Source: Chryseobacterium piperi (GTDB taxonomy: Bacteria; Bacteroidota; Bacteroidia; Flavobacteriales; Weeksellaceae). From it: a DNA stretch of 64,000 nucleotides. A program made the translations under genes and the position numbers. The stretch spans positions 1,240,001 to 1,304,000 of the forward strand of contig NZ_CP023049.2 in the NCBI RefSeq assembly GCF_002285635.2. Reading direction: 5' to 3'. The first letter of the stretch is position 1. Every line of letters starts with the position of its first letter. The notes beneath the pieces were generated by a model. The model was not told the origin of the DNA. It saw only the letters and a program-made list of their open reading frames with translations, and did not search any database. This document shows, piece by piece, positions 1 through 9,249 of this stretch.

Positions 1-1
1 T

Positions 2-2512
2 ATCGAGGAAAAACAAGCAAAAGACCCTAATTATAAACCCGCCTACTCTGCTTCTCATTTACCTGAAAACTTCAAAGACAGCATTGGAAAGGTTTACTGC
101 CCGATGTTCTGTGAAGGCGACAAAGTTTATGATAAAAAAGGAGACTGTCCGGTTTGCCATATGCATCTGGAAGAAATTACCGAAGACCTGGTTAAGAACT
201 CGGAATCATCTCACTCCCAGCATCATTCATCTCATAATCACAACCACAGCCATCATCATGAGGCTCCAAAAGTAACCGATGAAATGGCCGGACGATATTA
301 CTGTCCAATGTATTGTGAGGGAGATAAAACCTACGAAACGAATGTTGGATGTCCTGTATGCGGAATGGATTTGGTTAAATATCCTGAAAAGAAAACCGCA
401 AAATACAGCTGTCCTATGCATCCTGAAATCATACGGGATGAGCCGGGAAGCTGCCCTATATGTGGAATGGATCTGGTAAGAATGCCGGATAGCGAAGGTG
501 AAGAAGAAGATGAAACCTATAACATTCTCAAAAGAAAATTCATCATTTCACTGGTATTTACTATTCCTGTATTCATTCTTTCTATGGGAGGTATGTTTAT
601 CAGCTTTCCTTTCTCTCATCAAATTCAGGGATTTATCGAACTCTTTTTAACCCTTCCTGTATTATTTTATTCCGGATGGTTCTTGATGAAAAGAGGATGG
701 ATTTCATTTAAAACATGGAACCTGAATATGTTTAGTTTAATTGCTCTGGGTGTATCCGCAGCTTTCATATTCAGTATTGTATCCTTAGTATTTCCCGATA
801 TTATTCCTCACGAAATCCGAGGGCACAATCAGGAAATTCCTCTTTATTTTGAGGCAGTCTGTGTAATTTTAACCCTTGTTATTCTGGGACAACTCATGGA
901 AGCGGCGGCGCATAAAAAAACTGGGAATGCTATCAGAGAATTGATGAACCTTTCTCCTGATGAGGCTAATCTTATCGTAAATGGAGAAGAAAAAAGAGTA
1001 CTTCTTTCTCAAGTAAAAATTGGTGATTTATTAAAGGTTAAACCGGGAGAAAAAATTCCTGTTGACGGAAAGATAACTGAAGGAAGCTCTATTGTTGATG
1101 AAAGTATGATTACAGGAGAACCTATTCCTGTTGAAAAAAATATTGACGATAAAGTCTCCTCAGGAACTATTAACGGAAATCAGGTATTTATTATGAAGGC
1201 TGAAAAAGTAGGTGATGAAACCTTACTTTCACAGATCATCAAAATGGTCAATGAAGCCAGTCGAAGTAAAGCTCCTATTCAAAAGCTTACAGATAAAGTT
1301 TCCAAAATATTTGTTCCGACAGTTATTCTTATTGCTGCGCTTACTTTTGTTGGCTGGCAATTCTTTGGACCTGAAGGAAAGAGAAGCTTATTTGCTTTCG
1401 TAAATGCCGTAGCAGTTTTGATTGTTGCCTGTCCATGTGCATTAGGTCTCGCTACTCCAATGTCTTTAATGGTAGGAATCGGAAAAGGAGCTAAAAATGG
1501 TATTCTGATTAAAAATGCAGAAGCTCTTGAACAAATGAATAAAGTGAATGTTTTAATCACTGATAAAACAGGAACTTTAACGGAAGGGAAACCTTCGGTA
1601 GAACATATTGAAACCAGTAATAATGAAGATCAGAAGCTCATATTGAAACTAGCCTTCTCATTAAATCAAAACTCGGAACATCCGCTATCCAACGCTGTTA
1701 TCAAAAAAGCAAAGGACGAGAACCTGAGTTCTGAAAAGGTAGAACACTTTGAAAATATCTCTGGAAAAGGAGTCAAAGGAAATATCAACGGAAAAACAGT
1801 TTATGTCGGAAATGAAAATCTGTTAACCTCTTATGAAATTAATATTCCTGAAAGTTTAAAGCAAAAAGCTGTAGAAGTACAATCAAAAGCGCATACGATT
1901 TCATATGTAGCACAAGACTCCACAGTTTTAGGGTTTATAAGTTTTACCGACAAAATTAAAGAAAGTTCTAAAAAGGCAGTTGAACAACTGATGAAAGAAG
2001 GTGTAGATATCATTATGATGACAGGAGATAATGAACATACTGCTAAAGCAGTTGCTGAAGAATTAGGCATTAAACACTTCAAAGCAAATTGCCTTCCGGA
2101 AGATAAACTGAATGAAGTTAAGAAATTACAAAAAGAAGGAAAGGTCGTTGCCATGACAGGAGACGGCATCAACGACTCCCCTGCTTTAGCCCAATCCAAT
2201 ATCGGAATTGCAATGGGAACCGGAACCGATGTTGCCATTGAGAGCGCTGAAATCACCTTATTAAAAGGAGATCTTATAGGAGTAGCAAAGGCTAAGCTAC
2301 TTAGTGAAAAGTTATTGAAAAACATTAAAGAAAATTTATTCTTTGCCTTTATCTACAATGTTCTGGGAGTTCCTATTGCGGCAGGGTTATTGTATCCATT
2401 CTTTGGAATCCTGCTGTCTCCAATGATTGCAGCAGCAGCAATGAGTTTCAGTTCGTTATCAGTAATTCTGAATTCATTGAGACTCAACTCAGTGAATTTG
2501 GATATCAAATAG
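2..2512 (+). CDS. Copper-type P1B heavy-metal-translocating ATPase (5' end outside window)
   Basis: The frame is open from the first base, so the gene starts upstream. An internal ATG at 104 falls inside the first metal-binding repeat and is not a credible start. Three Cys-rich heavy-metal-binding repeats (YCPMxxEG...CPVCxM type) lie at about visible residues 32-57, 99-124 and 134-159, with a His-rich linker between the first two. The P-type core follows: TGEP actuator loop, CPC metal-transport motif near residue 477, DKTGTL phosphorylation site near 521, SEHPL nucleotide-binding motif, and [10 protein letters not shown] hinge. CPC with SEHP is typical of P1B pumps exporting Cu(I)/Ag(I). The N-terminal repeats resemble the domains found on CusB-like proteins and Bacteroidota CopA rather than the ferredoxin-like HMA fold, which I do not see. 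It probably exports copper across the inner membrane; silver is possible. Confidence 0.93.
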   Translation: MEEKQAKDPNYKPAYSASHLPENFKDSIGKVYCPMFCEGDKVYDKKGDCPVCHMHLEEITEDLVKNSESSHSQHHSSHNHNHSHHHEAPKVTDEMAGRYYCPMYCEGDKTYETNVGCPVCGMDLVKYPEKKTAKYSCPMHPEIIRDEPGSCPICGMDLVRMPDSEGEEEDETYNILKRKFIISLVFTIPVFILSMGGMFISFPFSHQIQGFIELFLTLPVLFYSGWFLMKRGWISFKTWNLNMFSLIALGVSAAFIFSIVSLVFPDIIPHEIRGHNQEIPLYFEAVCVILTLVILGQLMEAAAHKKTGNAIRELMNLSPDEANLIVNGEEKRVLLSQVKIGDLLKVKPGEKIPVDGKITEGSSIVDESMITGEPIPVEKNIDDKVSSGTINGNQVFIMKAEKVGDETLLSQIIKMVNEASRSKAPIQKLTDKVSKIFVPTVILIAALTFVGWQFFGPEGKRSLFAFVNAVAVLIVACPCALGLATPMSLMVGIGKGAKNGILIKNAEALEQMNKVNVLITDKTGTLTEGKPSVEHIETSNNEDQKLILKLAFSLNQNSEHPLSNAVIKKAKDENLSSEKVEHFENISGKGVKGNINGKTVYVGNENLLTSYEINIPESLKQKAVEVQSKAHTISYVAQDSTVLGFISFTDKIKESSKKAVEQLMKEGVDIIMMTGDNEHTAKAVAEELGIKHFKANCLPEDKLNEVKKLQKEGKVVAMTGDGINDSPALAQSNIGIAMGTGTDVAIESAEITLLKGDLIGVAKAKLLSEKLLKNIKENLFFAFIYNVLGVPIAAGLLYPFFGILLSPMIAAAAMSFSSLSVILNSLRLNSVNLDIK

Positions 2513-2520
2513 CTATTTAA

Positions 2521-2565
2521 AATTCTCCCGCAGATAACAACTCAACCTGCGGGAGATAAAAAATA
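2521..2565 (+). terminator. Hairpin after copper ATPase; minimal member of an intergenic repeat family
   Basis: CTCCCGCAG (2524-2532) pairs perfectly with CTGCGGGAG (2547-2555), followed by an A-rich rather than T-rich tail. The right part, CTCAACCTGCGGGAGA, closely resembles CTCAATCTGCGAGAGA at 21971-21986. It may act as a 3'-end stabiliser or weak terminator. Confidence 0.55.
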
Positions 2566-2570
2566 AGATC

Positions 2571-3314
2571 ATGAAAAAGGAGAATCTTTATATTGGGTGT
2601 TCAGGTTTCTATAACAATGACTGGAAGGGAACACTTTATCCTGAAAATACTCCAGGTAAAGATTTTCTTACATTATATAGTAAGGAATTTAATTCCGTAG
2701 AAATCAATTCTACATTTTACAGAAAACCTACAGCAAAAACACTGTCAAAATGGTTTGATGACACACCGGATTATTTTAGATTCTTTATTAAAATACCTAA
2801 AACAATTTCTCACGAGAAAAGACTTATAGAAAGTAAGGAAGAAATTTCTGAGTTTTGTAGACATATTCACACCCATTTGAAAGAAAAGCTGGCTGGTTTC
2901 TTATATCAGTTCCCTCCTTCTTTCAAAAAAACTAAAGACAACACTGATCTCTTGATTAGCAATCTTGACAGTCATTTTTTAAATGTCATTGAATTTCGTC
3001 ATGAATCATGGTGGCACCAGGAAATTTTCGATATTCTAAAAAAGCATCACATCATTTTCTCAGGAGTCAGTTTTCCAGGTAATCTTCCCGAGGACATCAT
3101 CATCAATGATGAAAAAATTATCTATTATAGACTTCACGGAAAACCCATCCTTTATAAGTCTGAATACTCAAATGAATTTCTTAACAATATTGCAGACAAA
3201 ATACAAAAATCACAAAGAATAGCTTATATATTTTTCAACAATACCTGGGGAACTTCAGCAATTAAGAATTCGTTGTATTTAAAGGACATTTTACAAAGAG
3301 GAAGTCTTTCATAA
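2571..3314 (+). CDS. DUF72 (YecE-like) family protein
   Basis: This is a 247-residue protein of the DUF72 family, which has a TIM-barrel-like fold and no firmly assigned reaction. Family hallmarks visible are the N-terminal IGCSGF..DWKG.LYP stretch, the VEINSTFYR segment, FLYQFPPSF, IEFRHESW, and the C-terminal YYRLHGKP and FFNNTWG motifs. Length is normal. There is no signal peptide, so it is cytoplasmic. The ATG is 58 nt after the copper ATPase stop, beyond a small hairpin, so co-transcription is possible but not shown. The function is unknown; association with the copper pump is inferred from position only. Confidence 0.9.
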   Translation: MKKENLYIGCSGFYNNDWKGTLYPENTPGKDFLTLYSKEFNSVEINSTFYRKPTAKTLSKWFDDTPDYFRFFIKIPKTISHEKRLIESKEEISEFCRHIHTHLKEKLAGFLYQFPPSFKKTKDNTDLLISNLDSHFLNVIEFRHESWWHQEIFDILKKHHIIFSGVSFPGNLPEDIIINDEKIIYYRLHGKPILYKSEYSNEFLNNIADKIQKSQRIAYIFFNNTWGTSAIKNSLYLKDILQRGSLS

Positions 3315-3438
3315 TTAATACATTAAAATATTATTAAAAACAGATTTCATACTTGATTTGGCATGCAATTCGCATATGAATTGTTAACATTAATTTGTAA
3401 AAATTAACAATTTTTAACAATAAATTTCCAACTCTTTT

Positions 3439-4293
3439 ATGAAAAACTTTTTTGCGGAAAAGTCTCGAAATATGACTTTTCTTGGGATGTTTGCATTGGT
3501 GAGTGCAACTTCAATTTTACTTGACAGCTGTAATCAGAAAGAATCTGAGCAGATTATAAACAATGGCAATCCCGTCGCAAAAACAGTCCCCATATCGGAT
3601 GAAGAAGAGGATTCATCAGGCAAAAGAGTGATCTATCTCACATTTGATGATGGTCCCAATCGTGGAACAGAAAATCTCCTGAAAATTTTACATAAAAGAA
3701 ATGTATACGCCACAGCTTTTGTGGTCGGAAAACATTGCTATGACAGTAAAAAACAAAAAAGCGATATGGAGCTTTTAAAAAAAGATCCGATGGTGGAACT
3801 TGCCAATCACAGTTTTACCCATGCTCACAACAAATATTCCAACTTTTATAAAAACCCCGATGCAGTCGTTCACGATTTTGATCTTGCAAAAGATAGCTTA
3901 AAACTTTATGACAAAATAGCAAGAACACCGGGAAGAAACATATGGAGGCTGAATACCGTTAATTCTACTGATATTAAAAGCTCCACCAATGCAGCCAACA
4001 GGTTAAGAAAAGCCGGCTATAAAGTTATCGGTTGGGATTTGGAATGGAGACCCACCAATAGAATGGTATTGAAAGGGGATCATCAGGCTATGCTTAAAAA
4101 AGTAGACAGCGTATTTTTTAACAATTTGGAAAAAACATCAAGACATTTGGTTTTTCTGACCCATGATCAATATCTGGCAGATGCTGACTCTATTAACGAA
4201 CTGGATCTTTTTATTGAAAAGCTACAGAAAACCAACCGCTTTGTCTTTAAAAAAATATCTGATTATCCGAAGGTCAATGAGATACTGAATTAG
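3439..4293 (+). CDS. Polysaccharide deacetylase (NodB domain) lipoprotein
   Basis: This 284-residue protein has a hydrophobic N-terminus ending in SILLDSC, so Cys31 is the likely lipidation site (the Asp at -2 is unusual). The carbohydrate-esterase-4/NodB motifs are in order: TFDDGP (about 68-73, catalytic base and metal Asp), HSFTHAH (124-130, His metal ligands), RTPGRN, GWDLEW and FLTHD. This supports a metal-dependent N- or O-deacetylase acting on peptidoglycan or another N-acetylglucosamine polymer in the periplasm or at the outer membrane. It stands alone, with an AT-rich 124-nt upstream gap. A second in-frame ATG at 3472 would shorten the signal segment. The substrate cannot be read from sequence. 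Confidence 0.88.
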   Translation: MKNFFAEKSRNMTFLGMFALVSATSILLDSCNQKESEQIINNGNPVAKTVPISDEEEDSSGKRVIYLTFDDGPNRGTENLLKILHKRNVYATAFVVGKHCYDSKKQKSDMELLKKDPMVELANHSFTHAHNKYSNFYKNPDAVVHDFDLAKDSLKLYDKIARTPGRNIWRLNTVNSTDIKSSTNAANRLRKAGYKVIGWDLEWRPTNRMVLKGDHQAMLKKVDSVFFNNLEKTSRHLVFLTHDQYLADADSINELDLFIEKLQKTNRFVFKKISDYPKVNEILN

Positions 4294-4396
4294 TTTATTC
4301 TACAATAAAAGGTTTATTTAAAGCTTATAAAAATTTTCATATTAAAATTTATAAAATCATTAGTTTTTTGCTTTTAGAATTCAGAAATTTGCAATT

Positions 4397-5056
4397 ATGA
4401 GTATTCAAGAAAATTACAATAGCATTAAAAAACAGCTTCCCGAAGGTGTTCAGCTGGTGGCGGTCTCTAAAACCCATCCTGTTTCGGACATTCAGGTAGT
4501 TTATGATTTGGGGCAAAAGACTTTTGGTGAAAATAAGGTTCAGGAACTGCTGGAAAAACAACCCTTGCTTCCTAAAGATATTCAATGGCATCTTATTGGG
4601 CATTTACAGACTAATAAAGTAAAGTATATTGCAGAATTCATTGATACCATTCAAAGTGTAGATTCTGAAAAGCTTTTACTGGAAATTAATAAAGAAGCCG
4701 CGAAACACAACCGAACAATCAAGGTTTTACTACAGGTTAAAATAGCCAGTGAAGAAAGCAAGTTCGGCCTTGAAATATCCGAAGCCCAGGATCTGTTTCA
4801 AAAATACATAAATGGCGCTTTCCCAAATATCGAAATAACCGGGTTAATGGGGATGGCAAGTTTCACAGACGATGAACAACAGGTAAAAAGAGAATTTTTA
4901 ACCTTAAAAAAAGTATTTAACGAATTAAATCAATTAAAAAAACTGGATACATTATCAATGGGAATGAGCAATGATTTCCCCTTAGCCATTGAATGTGGTG
5001 CTAATTCTGTAAGGGTGGGCTCTGCAATTTTCGGGTTAAGAGATTATTCTAAATAA
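4397..5056 (+). CDS. YggS/PROSC family PLP-binding protein
   Basis: A 219-residue single-domain alanine-racemase-fold protein of the YggS/PLPBP family, which binds pyridoxal phosphate and controls PLP and amino/keto-acid homeostasis without a strong catalytic activity of its own. Visible motifs are LVAVSKTHP with the PLP lysine, FGENKVQE, WHLIGHLQTNK, the SMGMSNDF segment and the C-terminal VRVGSAIFG phosphate-binding stretch. Length is standard. A TTTG box (4388-4391) lies five bases before the ATG, so the transcript may have almost no leader. The next gene has its own promoter. Confidence 0.94.
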   Translation: MSIQENYNSIKKQLPEGVQLVAVSKTHPVSDIQVVYDLGQKTFGENKVQELLEKQPLLPKDIQWHLIGHLQTNKVKYIAEFIDTIQSVDSEKLLLEINKEAAKHNRTIKVLLQVKIASEESKFGLEISEAQDLFQKYINGAFPNIEITGLMGMASFTDDEQQVKREFLTLKKVFNELNQLKKLDTLSMGMSNDFPLAIECGANSVRVGSAIFGLRDYSK

Positions 5057-5074
5057 AGTATTTAGGTATAATTT

Positions 5075-5107
5075 TTGCTAATAATTCAATCAAAAAATCT
5101 AAATTTG
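5075..5107 (+). promoter_or_regulatory. Bacteroidota-type promoter for the response regulator gene
   Basis: TTG at 5075-5077, a 22-nt spacer, and TAAATTTG at 5100-5107 match the flavobacterial TTG/TAnnTTTG arrangement. The ATG at 5113 lies only five bases past the box, so the mRNA may be leaderless or nearly so. Confidence 0.6.
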
Positions 5108-5112
5108 CAACT

Positions 5113-6297
5113 ATGCAAAAAATCCTTATAGTAGAAGACGAAAAAGCAATCTCAGGAGTACTGCACAGTATTCTATCTGATGAACTAACCAATTATGAAT
5201 TTGTTATTGCCGAAGATGGTTTAGAAGGCTATAAACATTTAGAAAAAGAAGATTTCGCATTGGTGATTTCAGACATAAAAATGCCTAAACTTTCAGGAAC
5301 CGAACTTTTAAAACAAAGCTTGGCACTTAAACCTGAAACTACTTTTATCATGATTTCAGGACACGCGGATATTGACTCTGCCGTATCTTGTCTAAAGGAA
5401 GGAGCATATGACTTTATCTCTAAGCCGATTGATATCAACAGATTGATTACAAGCGTAAAAAATGCTTTGGTTAAAGAGACTTTAAAGAAAGAAAATAAAA
5501 ATCTTCAAACTGAAAATAAAACGTTAAAAAAGAAGGTCAACAAAAAATACCAGATGATCGGTGACTCTCCTGCTTTACAGAAAATTCAGGATATGATCGA
5601 AAAGGTAGCTGTTTCTGATGCCAGAGTACTTATTACAGGACCTAACGGTGCCGGAAAAGAGCTTGTTGCCCACGCTATTCATAATCAAAGCGAACGTTCA
5701 AGAGGACCGATGATTGAGGTAAACTGTGCCGCAATCCCTTCTGAATTAATTGAATCAGAACTTTTCGGACACGTTAAAGGTTCTTTTACAGGAGCTATTA
5801 AAGACAAGCAAGGTAAATTTGAGCAAGCGACCAACGGTACTATTTTCCTTGATGAGATTGGAGATATGAGCCTTATCGCTCAGGCTAAAGTTTTAAGAGT
5901 GCTTCAGGAAAGTAAAGTTTCTCCTGTAGGAAGTGATAAGGAAATAAAAGTTGACGTAAGGGTACTTGCAGCAACTAACAAAAACATGCAGAAAGAAATT
6001 GAGGAAGGGAAATTCAGAGAAGACCTTTACCACAGGCTGTCTGTTATTGAAATTTACGTTCCCCCATTGGATGAGAGAAAAGAAGACATCAAGTTATTGG
6101 TAGACCATTTTTCAGGGATTATTGCTGATGAACATGGTACAGCCGTGAAAAAATTTGATGATGATGCTATCGATGCGCTTAAAGCTCTTTCCTGGACTGG
6201 AAATATCAGAGAGTTAAGAAATGTTGTTGAAAGATTAATTATCCTTGGTGGAAACACAGTCTCTAAAGAAGACGTTGCAAATTTTGTGAGAAAATAA
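5113..6297 (+). CDS. Sigma-54-type response regulator lacking a DNA-binding domain
   Basis: A 394-residue protein with an N-terminal receiver domain (acidic pocket Glu8/Asp9, phosphoacceptor Asp54 in LVISDIKMP, conserved Lys in SKPID), a short charged linker (about 120-145) and a sigma-54-interaction AAA+ domain (about 150-394). The Walker A reads GPNGAGKE rather than the usual GETGTGKE, the sigma-54 contact loop is GSFTGA rather than GAFTGA, and the Walker B is GTIFLDEIGDM. The sequence ends about 30 residues after the NIRELRNVV sensor helix, so the usual Fis-type helix-turn-helix is missing. It is a NtrC/AtoC relative that presumably works by contacting sigma-54 polymerase from solution or by partnering another factor. 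No histidine kinase gene is adjacent. Confidence 0.93.
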   Translation: MQKILIVEDEKAISGVLHSILSDELTNYEFVIAEDGLEGYKHLEKEDFALVISDIKMPKLSGTELLKQSLALKPETTFIMISGHADIDSAVSCLKEGAYDFISKPIDINRLITSVKNALVKETLKKENKNLQTENKTLKKKVNKKYQMIGDSPALQKIQDMIEKVAVSDARVLITGPNGAGKELVAHAIHNQSERSRGPMIEVNCAAIPSELIESELFGHVKGSFTGAIKDKQGKFEQATNGTIFLDEIGDMSLIAQAKVLRVLQESKVSPVGSDKEIKVDVRVLAATNKNMQKEIEEGKFREDLYHRLSVIEIYVPPLDERKEDIKLLVDHFSGIIADEHGTAVKKFDDDAIDALKALSWTGNIRELRNVVERLIILGGNTVSKEDVANFVRK

Positions 6298-6329
6298 TTT
6301 AATTATAACCTAAATAAATTATAAAAAAT

Positions 6330-6359
6330 TTGCAGTACTAACACTGCAATTTTTTTTTT
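6330..6359 (+). terminator. Rho-independent terminator
   Basis: Stem TTGCAGT (6330-6336) pairs with ACTGCAA (6343-6349) around a 6-nt loop and is followed by ten T residues. It ends the response regulator transcript just before the MATE gene. Confidence 0.85.
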
Positions 6360-6368
6360 ATAAAAACT

Positions 6369-7730
6369 ATGAGCTTTTTAAATAAAAATTATACGAAAGA
6401 ATGCCTTACACTGGCTCTTCCGGTAATGCTTACCCAGGTAGGCCAGGTTTCAGTGAATTTATTTGATAATATTATCGTTGGGAAATTGTTAGGTGCAGAT
6501 GCTTTAGCGTCCGTATCTCTGGGTAATGCCGTATTTTTCTCAATGTTCGTATTGGCACTCGGATTCTCTTTCGCGATTCCACCATTGGTTTCCGAAGCAC
6601 ATTCCAGAAATGATCATAAGACCATTAATTCTGTTTTCAGTCATGGGTTTGTGATTAATATGACCGTAGGATTTATCTTAATGGGAATTTTATTTTTAGG
6701 AATGCCTCTCCTCTATCATTCCGGGCAACCTGAAAAGATTGTTCCTAATACCGTAGACTTCTTAACAGTCATGGCAATAAGCATTATTCCTTTTATGGCA
6801 TTTCAGACCTTAAGAGAGGTATCTGAAGGGCTATCTTACACCATCGGAGTAACCAAGGCAACTATCATTGCCAATATTATCAATATTGTCTTAAACTATG
6901 TATTTATCAAGGGGCTTTGGATATTTCCGGAAATGGGTGTGAAAGGATCTGCTTTAGCAAGTTTAATTGCCAGAATTTTCATGGTCGTATTCTTGTATTT
7001 TGTTCTGATAAAAGAGGAAAAAACGAGACGTTATATCAAAGACTTTTCTTTAAAAATGCAGGTTTTCTCCAGAAAAATGTTTGATAAAATGGTTAAACTG
7101 GGCTTACCAACTGCTTTACAAATGTTCTTTGAAGTAACAGCCTTTGCAGCAGCTGCATTTATTTGCGGATTAATTTCCGCTCATGATATTGCATCTCACC
7201 AGATTGCCTTAAGTACGGCTTCCTTTACCTTCAACTTATGCGTTGGATTTAGTGTGGCCTCTACTGTTATGATCGGTAGAAAAATGGGTGAACAAAACTA
7301 TGTTGAGCTTAGAAAAGTGGGAATCAATAACCTGAAGATTGCATTTATTTTTATGTGTATCTGTGGTATTGCATTTATTTTGGCTAGAAATATACTTCCT
7401 ACATTCTTTACCAAAAAAGAAGAAGTTGAAGTAATTGCCTTAGCTTCAAAGCTATTGATCATCGCTGCCCTATTCCAGTTATCTGATGGAATTCAGGTAA
7501 CCGCATTGGGGATGTTAAGAGGTTTGCAGGATGTTAAAATACCTTCTCTCTATACATTTATTGCATATTGGGTGGTCACTATTCCTTTAGGATATTTTTT
7601 CTGTGTCACTTTAAAAATGGGAGCATTCGGAATGTGGATCGCTTTAGGATTAGGGTTAACAGTTTCTGCTGTCTTCCTGGTAAAACGATTTTTAAATATG
7701 TCTGCCAAGAAAATTAAGCAGAATGCATAA
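6369..7730 (+). CDS. MATE family multidrug/Na+ efflux transporter
   Basis: A 453-residue integral membrane protein with about twelve hydrophobic segments in two homologous halves, as in the MATE (NorM/DinF) family. The N-terminal segment ALPVMLTQVGQVSVNLFDNIIVG and the equivalent in the second half, GLPTALQMFFEVTAFAAAAFI, are the family signature. It should export cationic drugs or metabolites using a Na+ or H+ gradient. The ATG lies nine bases beyond the T-run of the preceding terminator. The substrate is not predictable. Confidence 0.92.
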   Translation: MSFLNKNYTKECLTLALPVMLTQVGQVSVNLFDNIIVGKLLGADALASVSLGNAVFFSMFVLALGFSFAIPPLVSEAHSRNDHKTINSVFSHGFVINMTVGFILMGILFLGMPLLYHSGQPEKIVPNTVDFLTVMAISIIPFMAFQTLREVSEGLSYTIGVTKATIIANIINIVLNYVFIKGLWIFPEMGVKGSALASLIARIFMVVFLYFVLIKEEKTRRYIKDFSLKMQVFSRKMFDKMVKLGLPTALQMFFEVTAFAAAAFICGLISAHDIASHQIALSTASFTFNLCVGFSVASTVMIGRKMGEQNYVELRKVGINNLKIAFIFMCICGIAFILARNILPTFFTKKEEVEVIALASKLLIIAALFQLSDGIQVTALGMLRGLQDVKIPSLYTFIAYWVVTIPLGYFFCVTLKMGAFGMWIALGLGLTVSAVFLVKRFLNMSAKKIKQNA

Positions 7731-7735
7731 AATAT

Positions 7736-7762
7736 AAGCGGTCTTTTCAGACCGCTTTTTTT
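7736..7762. terminator. Bidirectional terminator between convergent genes
   Basis: AGCGGTC (7737-7743) pairs with GACCGCT (7750-7756), followed by seven T on the plus strand and preceded by A/T-rich sequence. It separates the MATE gene from the convergent Crp/Fnr gene. Confidence 0.85.
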
Positions 7763-8324
7763 ATTCAAGTTTTTTCATAGATCTGTTTAAACTCCGGATC
7801 GTAATTCCCAGATAAGCAGCCATATCTTCTTTTGAAATATCAATTTCCTGTTTCGATTGGAGCTGCAATAGTTTTCCTAAATTATGTTCCGTAGTATACA
7901 GTTGCTGATACGATGCTCTGCTTGAAGTATTAATGATGCGCTCGGCAAACGAATCAATCAGTAAATTATTAAATGTCAGATCATTTTTAAACAAAAAACT
8001 AAAATGAGAAATGGAAATTGCATAAACTTCAACATCGGTCATTGCTTCAACATTACATAAACAGGGAATTTTTTTGATAAACTCTATTTCGCCCAGAATC
8101 TCCCCTTTTCCCAGAAATTCCATAATAAATTCTTTATCATTTTCTTCTGTAAAATAACATTTGGTTATTCCTTCTTTGATAAGCATTATTTTGGAAGGTT
8201 TTTCATCCTGTGTTAATAGTCTTTCCCCTTTGAGGAATGATCTGATCACAATATCTTCCTTGCGCTTTTGCGTATCGTAAAGCTGCTCTAAATAGCTTAA
8301 AAATGATTCATTAGTTCGTAACAT
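7761..8324 (-). CDS. Crp/Fnr family transcriptional regulator
   Basis: A 187-residue protein with an N-terminal cyclic-nucleotide-binding beta-roll (about 20-125; GEILGEIEFIKKIPC region) and a C-terminal helix-turn-helix (DISKEDMAAYLGITIRSLNRSMKKLE). No Fnr-type cysteine cluster is evident and the canonical cAMP-binding Arg-Ser pair is not recognisable, so the ligand is unknown. It is divergent from the HAD hydrolase gene, and a GGACA-AA-TGTCC dyad sits 10 nt upstream of its ATG, suggesting autoregulation and possibly control of the neighbour. Confidence 0.9.
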   Translation of the reverse strand: MLRTNESFLSYLEQLYDTQKRKEDIVIRSFLKGERLLTQDEKPSKIMLIKEGITKCYFTEENDKEFIMEFLGKGEILGEIEFIKKIPCLCNVEAMTDVEVYAISISHFSFLFKNDLTFNNLLIDSFAERIINTSSRASYQQLYTTEHNLGKLLQLQSKQEIDISKEDMAAYLGITIRSLNRSMKKLE

Positions 8325-8334
8325 AACTTATTCG

Positions 8335-8346
8335 GGACAAATGTCC
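8335..8346. promoter_or_regulatory. Operator-like dyad in a divergent promoter region
   Basis: GGACA-AA-TGTCC is a perfect 5-bp inverted repeat in the 77-nt gap between the Crp/Fnr regulator and the HAD gene. On the minus strand it overlaps GACATTTG, which resembles the -7 box of the regulator. A binding site for the adjacent regulator is inferred. Confidence 0.4.
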
Positions 8347-8401
8347 TTTTATTATCTATTTTTTATTTTGATTTTTGCAGACAGAAATGTACAAAACTAA
8401 A

Positions 8402-9094
8402 ATGAAAAATAATATAACAACCATTGCTTTTGACGCAGATGATACTTTATGGGTCAATGAGCCTTATTTCCAGGAAGCAGAAAAAGAATTTTGTCAGCTT
8501 CTGGAAAACTTTCTCCCACAACATTCAGTATCTCAGGAGCTGTTTAAAACCGAAATGCAAAACCTTCATCTCTATGGTTATGGTGTTAAAGGATTCATGC
8601 TATGCATGATAGAAACGGTTAGCAGAGTTTCAAATGGTACGGCACCCATTCAGCTGGTAGATAAGGTCATTGAGATTGGCCAGGAGCTTCTTCAAAAACC
8701 GATCGAACTTTTAGAAGGAGTACAGGAAACATTAGAAAGCCTAAAAGGAAAATACAGACTGGTAGTAGCTACTAAAGGAGATTTATTGGATCAGGAACGA
8801 AAACTCAAAAACTCCGGATTACAAGATTATTTTCATCATATAGAGATCATGAGTGATAAGAAAAACAGCGATTACGAAAAGCTGTTAAAACATCTTGATT
8901 GCAAACCTGAGAACTTCCTGATGTTAGGAAATTCAATAAAATCAGATATATTACCGGTATTGGAAATTGGCGGATTTGCAGCACATATCCCTTATCATGT
9001 TACCTGGTCTCATGAACAGCATGATTATCAACTGGAACATAAAAACTTTATGGAACTTAAAAGTATTAATGAAGTTCTGCAACACTTAAATTAG
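8402..9094 (+). CDS. HAD family hydrolase
   Basis: A 230-residue haloacid-dehalogenase-type phosphatase. Motif I is FDADDTLW (nucleophile and acid Asp), motif II is VVATKGD, motif III Lys is in KKNSDYEKLL, and motif IV is MLGNSIKSDILP. The longer frame beginning at 8375 uses TTG inside a TTTTTG promoter-like box. The ATGs at 8387 and 8402 are better, and 8402 places MKNNITTIAFDADDTLW at the usual distance from motif I. It is probably a cytoplasmic small-metabolite phosphatase of the YjjG/YihX-like group. A terminator hairpin follows. Confidence 0.88.
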   Translation: MKNNITTIAFDADDTLWVNEPYFQEAEKEFCQLLENFLPQHSVSQELFKTEMQNLHLYGYGVKGFMLCMIETVSRVSNGTAPIQLVDKVIEIGQELLQKPIELLEGVQETLESLKGKYRLVVATKGDLLDQERKLKNSGLQDYFHHIEIMSDKKNSDYEKLLKHLDCKPENFLMLGNSIKSDILPVLEIGGFAAHIPYHVTWSHEQHDYQLEHKNFMELKSINEVLQHLN

Positions 9095-9116
9095 TATTGT
9101 TTATCATATTTGACTG

Positions 9117-9150
9117 ACTGTCCAAAGAAAAAAACTTTGGGCAGTTTTAT
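9117..9150 (+). terminator. Terminator of the HAD gene
   Basis: ACTGTCCAAAG (9117-9127) pairs with CTTTGGGCAGT (9135-9145) with one G-U pair, followed by a T-rich run. Confidence 0.75.
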
Positions 9151-9208
9151 TTTAGTATAGAACTTTATTTTTAACCACAAATTCATTTATTCCTGTATTT
9201 GTGCTTCA

Positions 9209-9246
9209 AAAAAAGAAGCCATCTCATTTTGAGACAGCTTCTTTTA
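9209..9246 (-). terminator. Terminator of the S9 peptidase gene
   Basis: An imperfect 14-bp stem (AAGAAGC..TCTCA against TGAGACAGCTTCTT) runs into a T-run on the minus strand. It contains the GCTGTCTCA core seen in the hairpins at 32.66 and 33.60 kb. Confidence 0.7.
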
Positions 9247-9249
9247 TTT

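Noticed and set aside
3367..3382. AATTC-N6-GAATT dyad upstream of the polysaccharide deacetylase gene
   Set aside because: Simple AT-rich palindromes are expected often in this base composition and there is no regulator nearby to connect it with.
8375..8401. Upstream TTG-initiated extension of the HAD gene
   Set aside because: The TTG sits inside a TTTTTG promoter-like box and the added residues are not part of the HAD fold.
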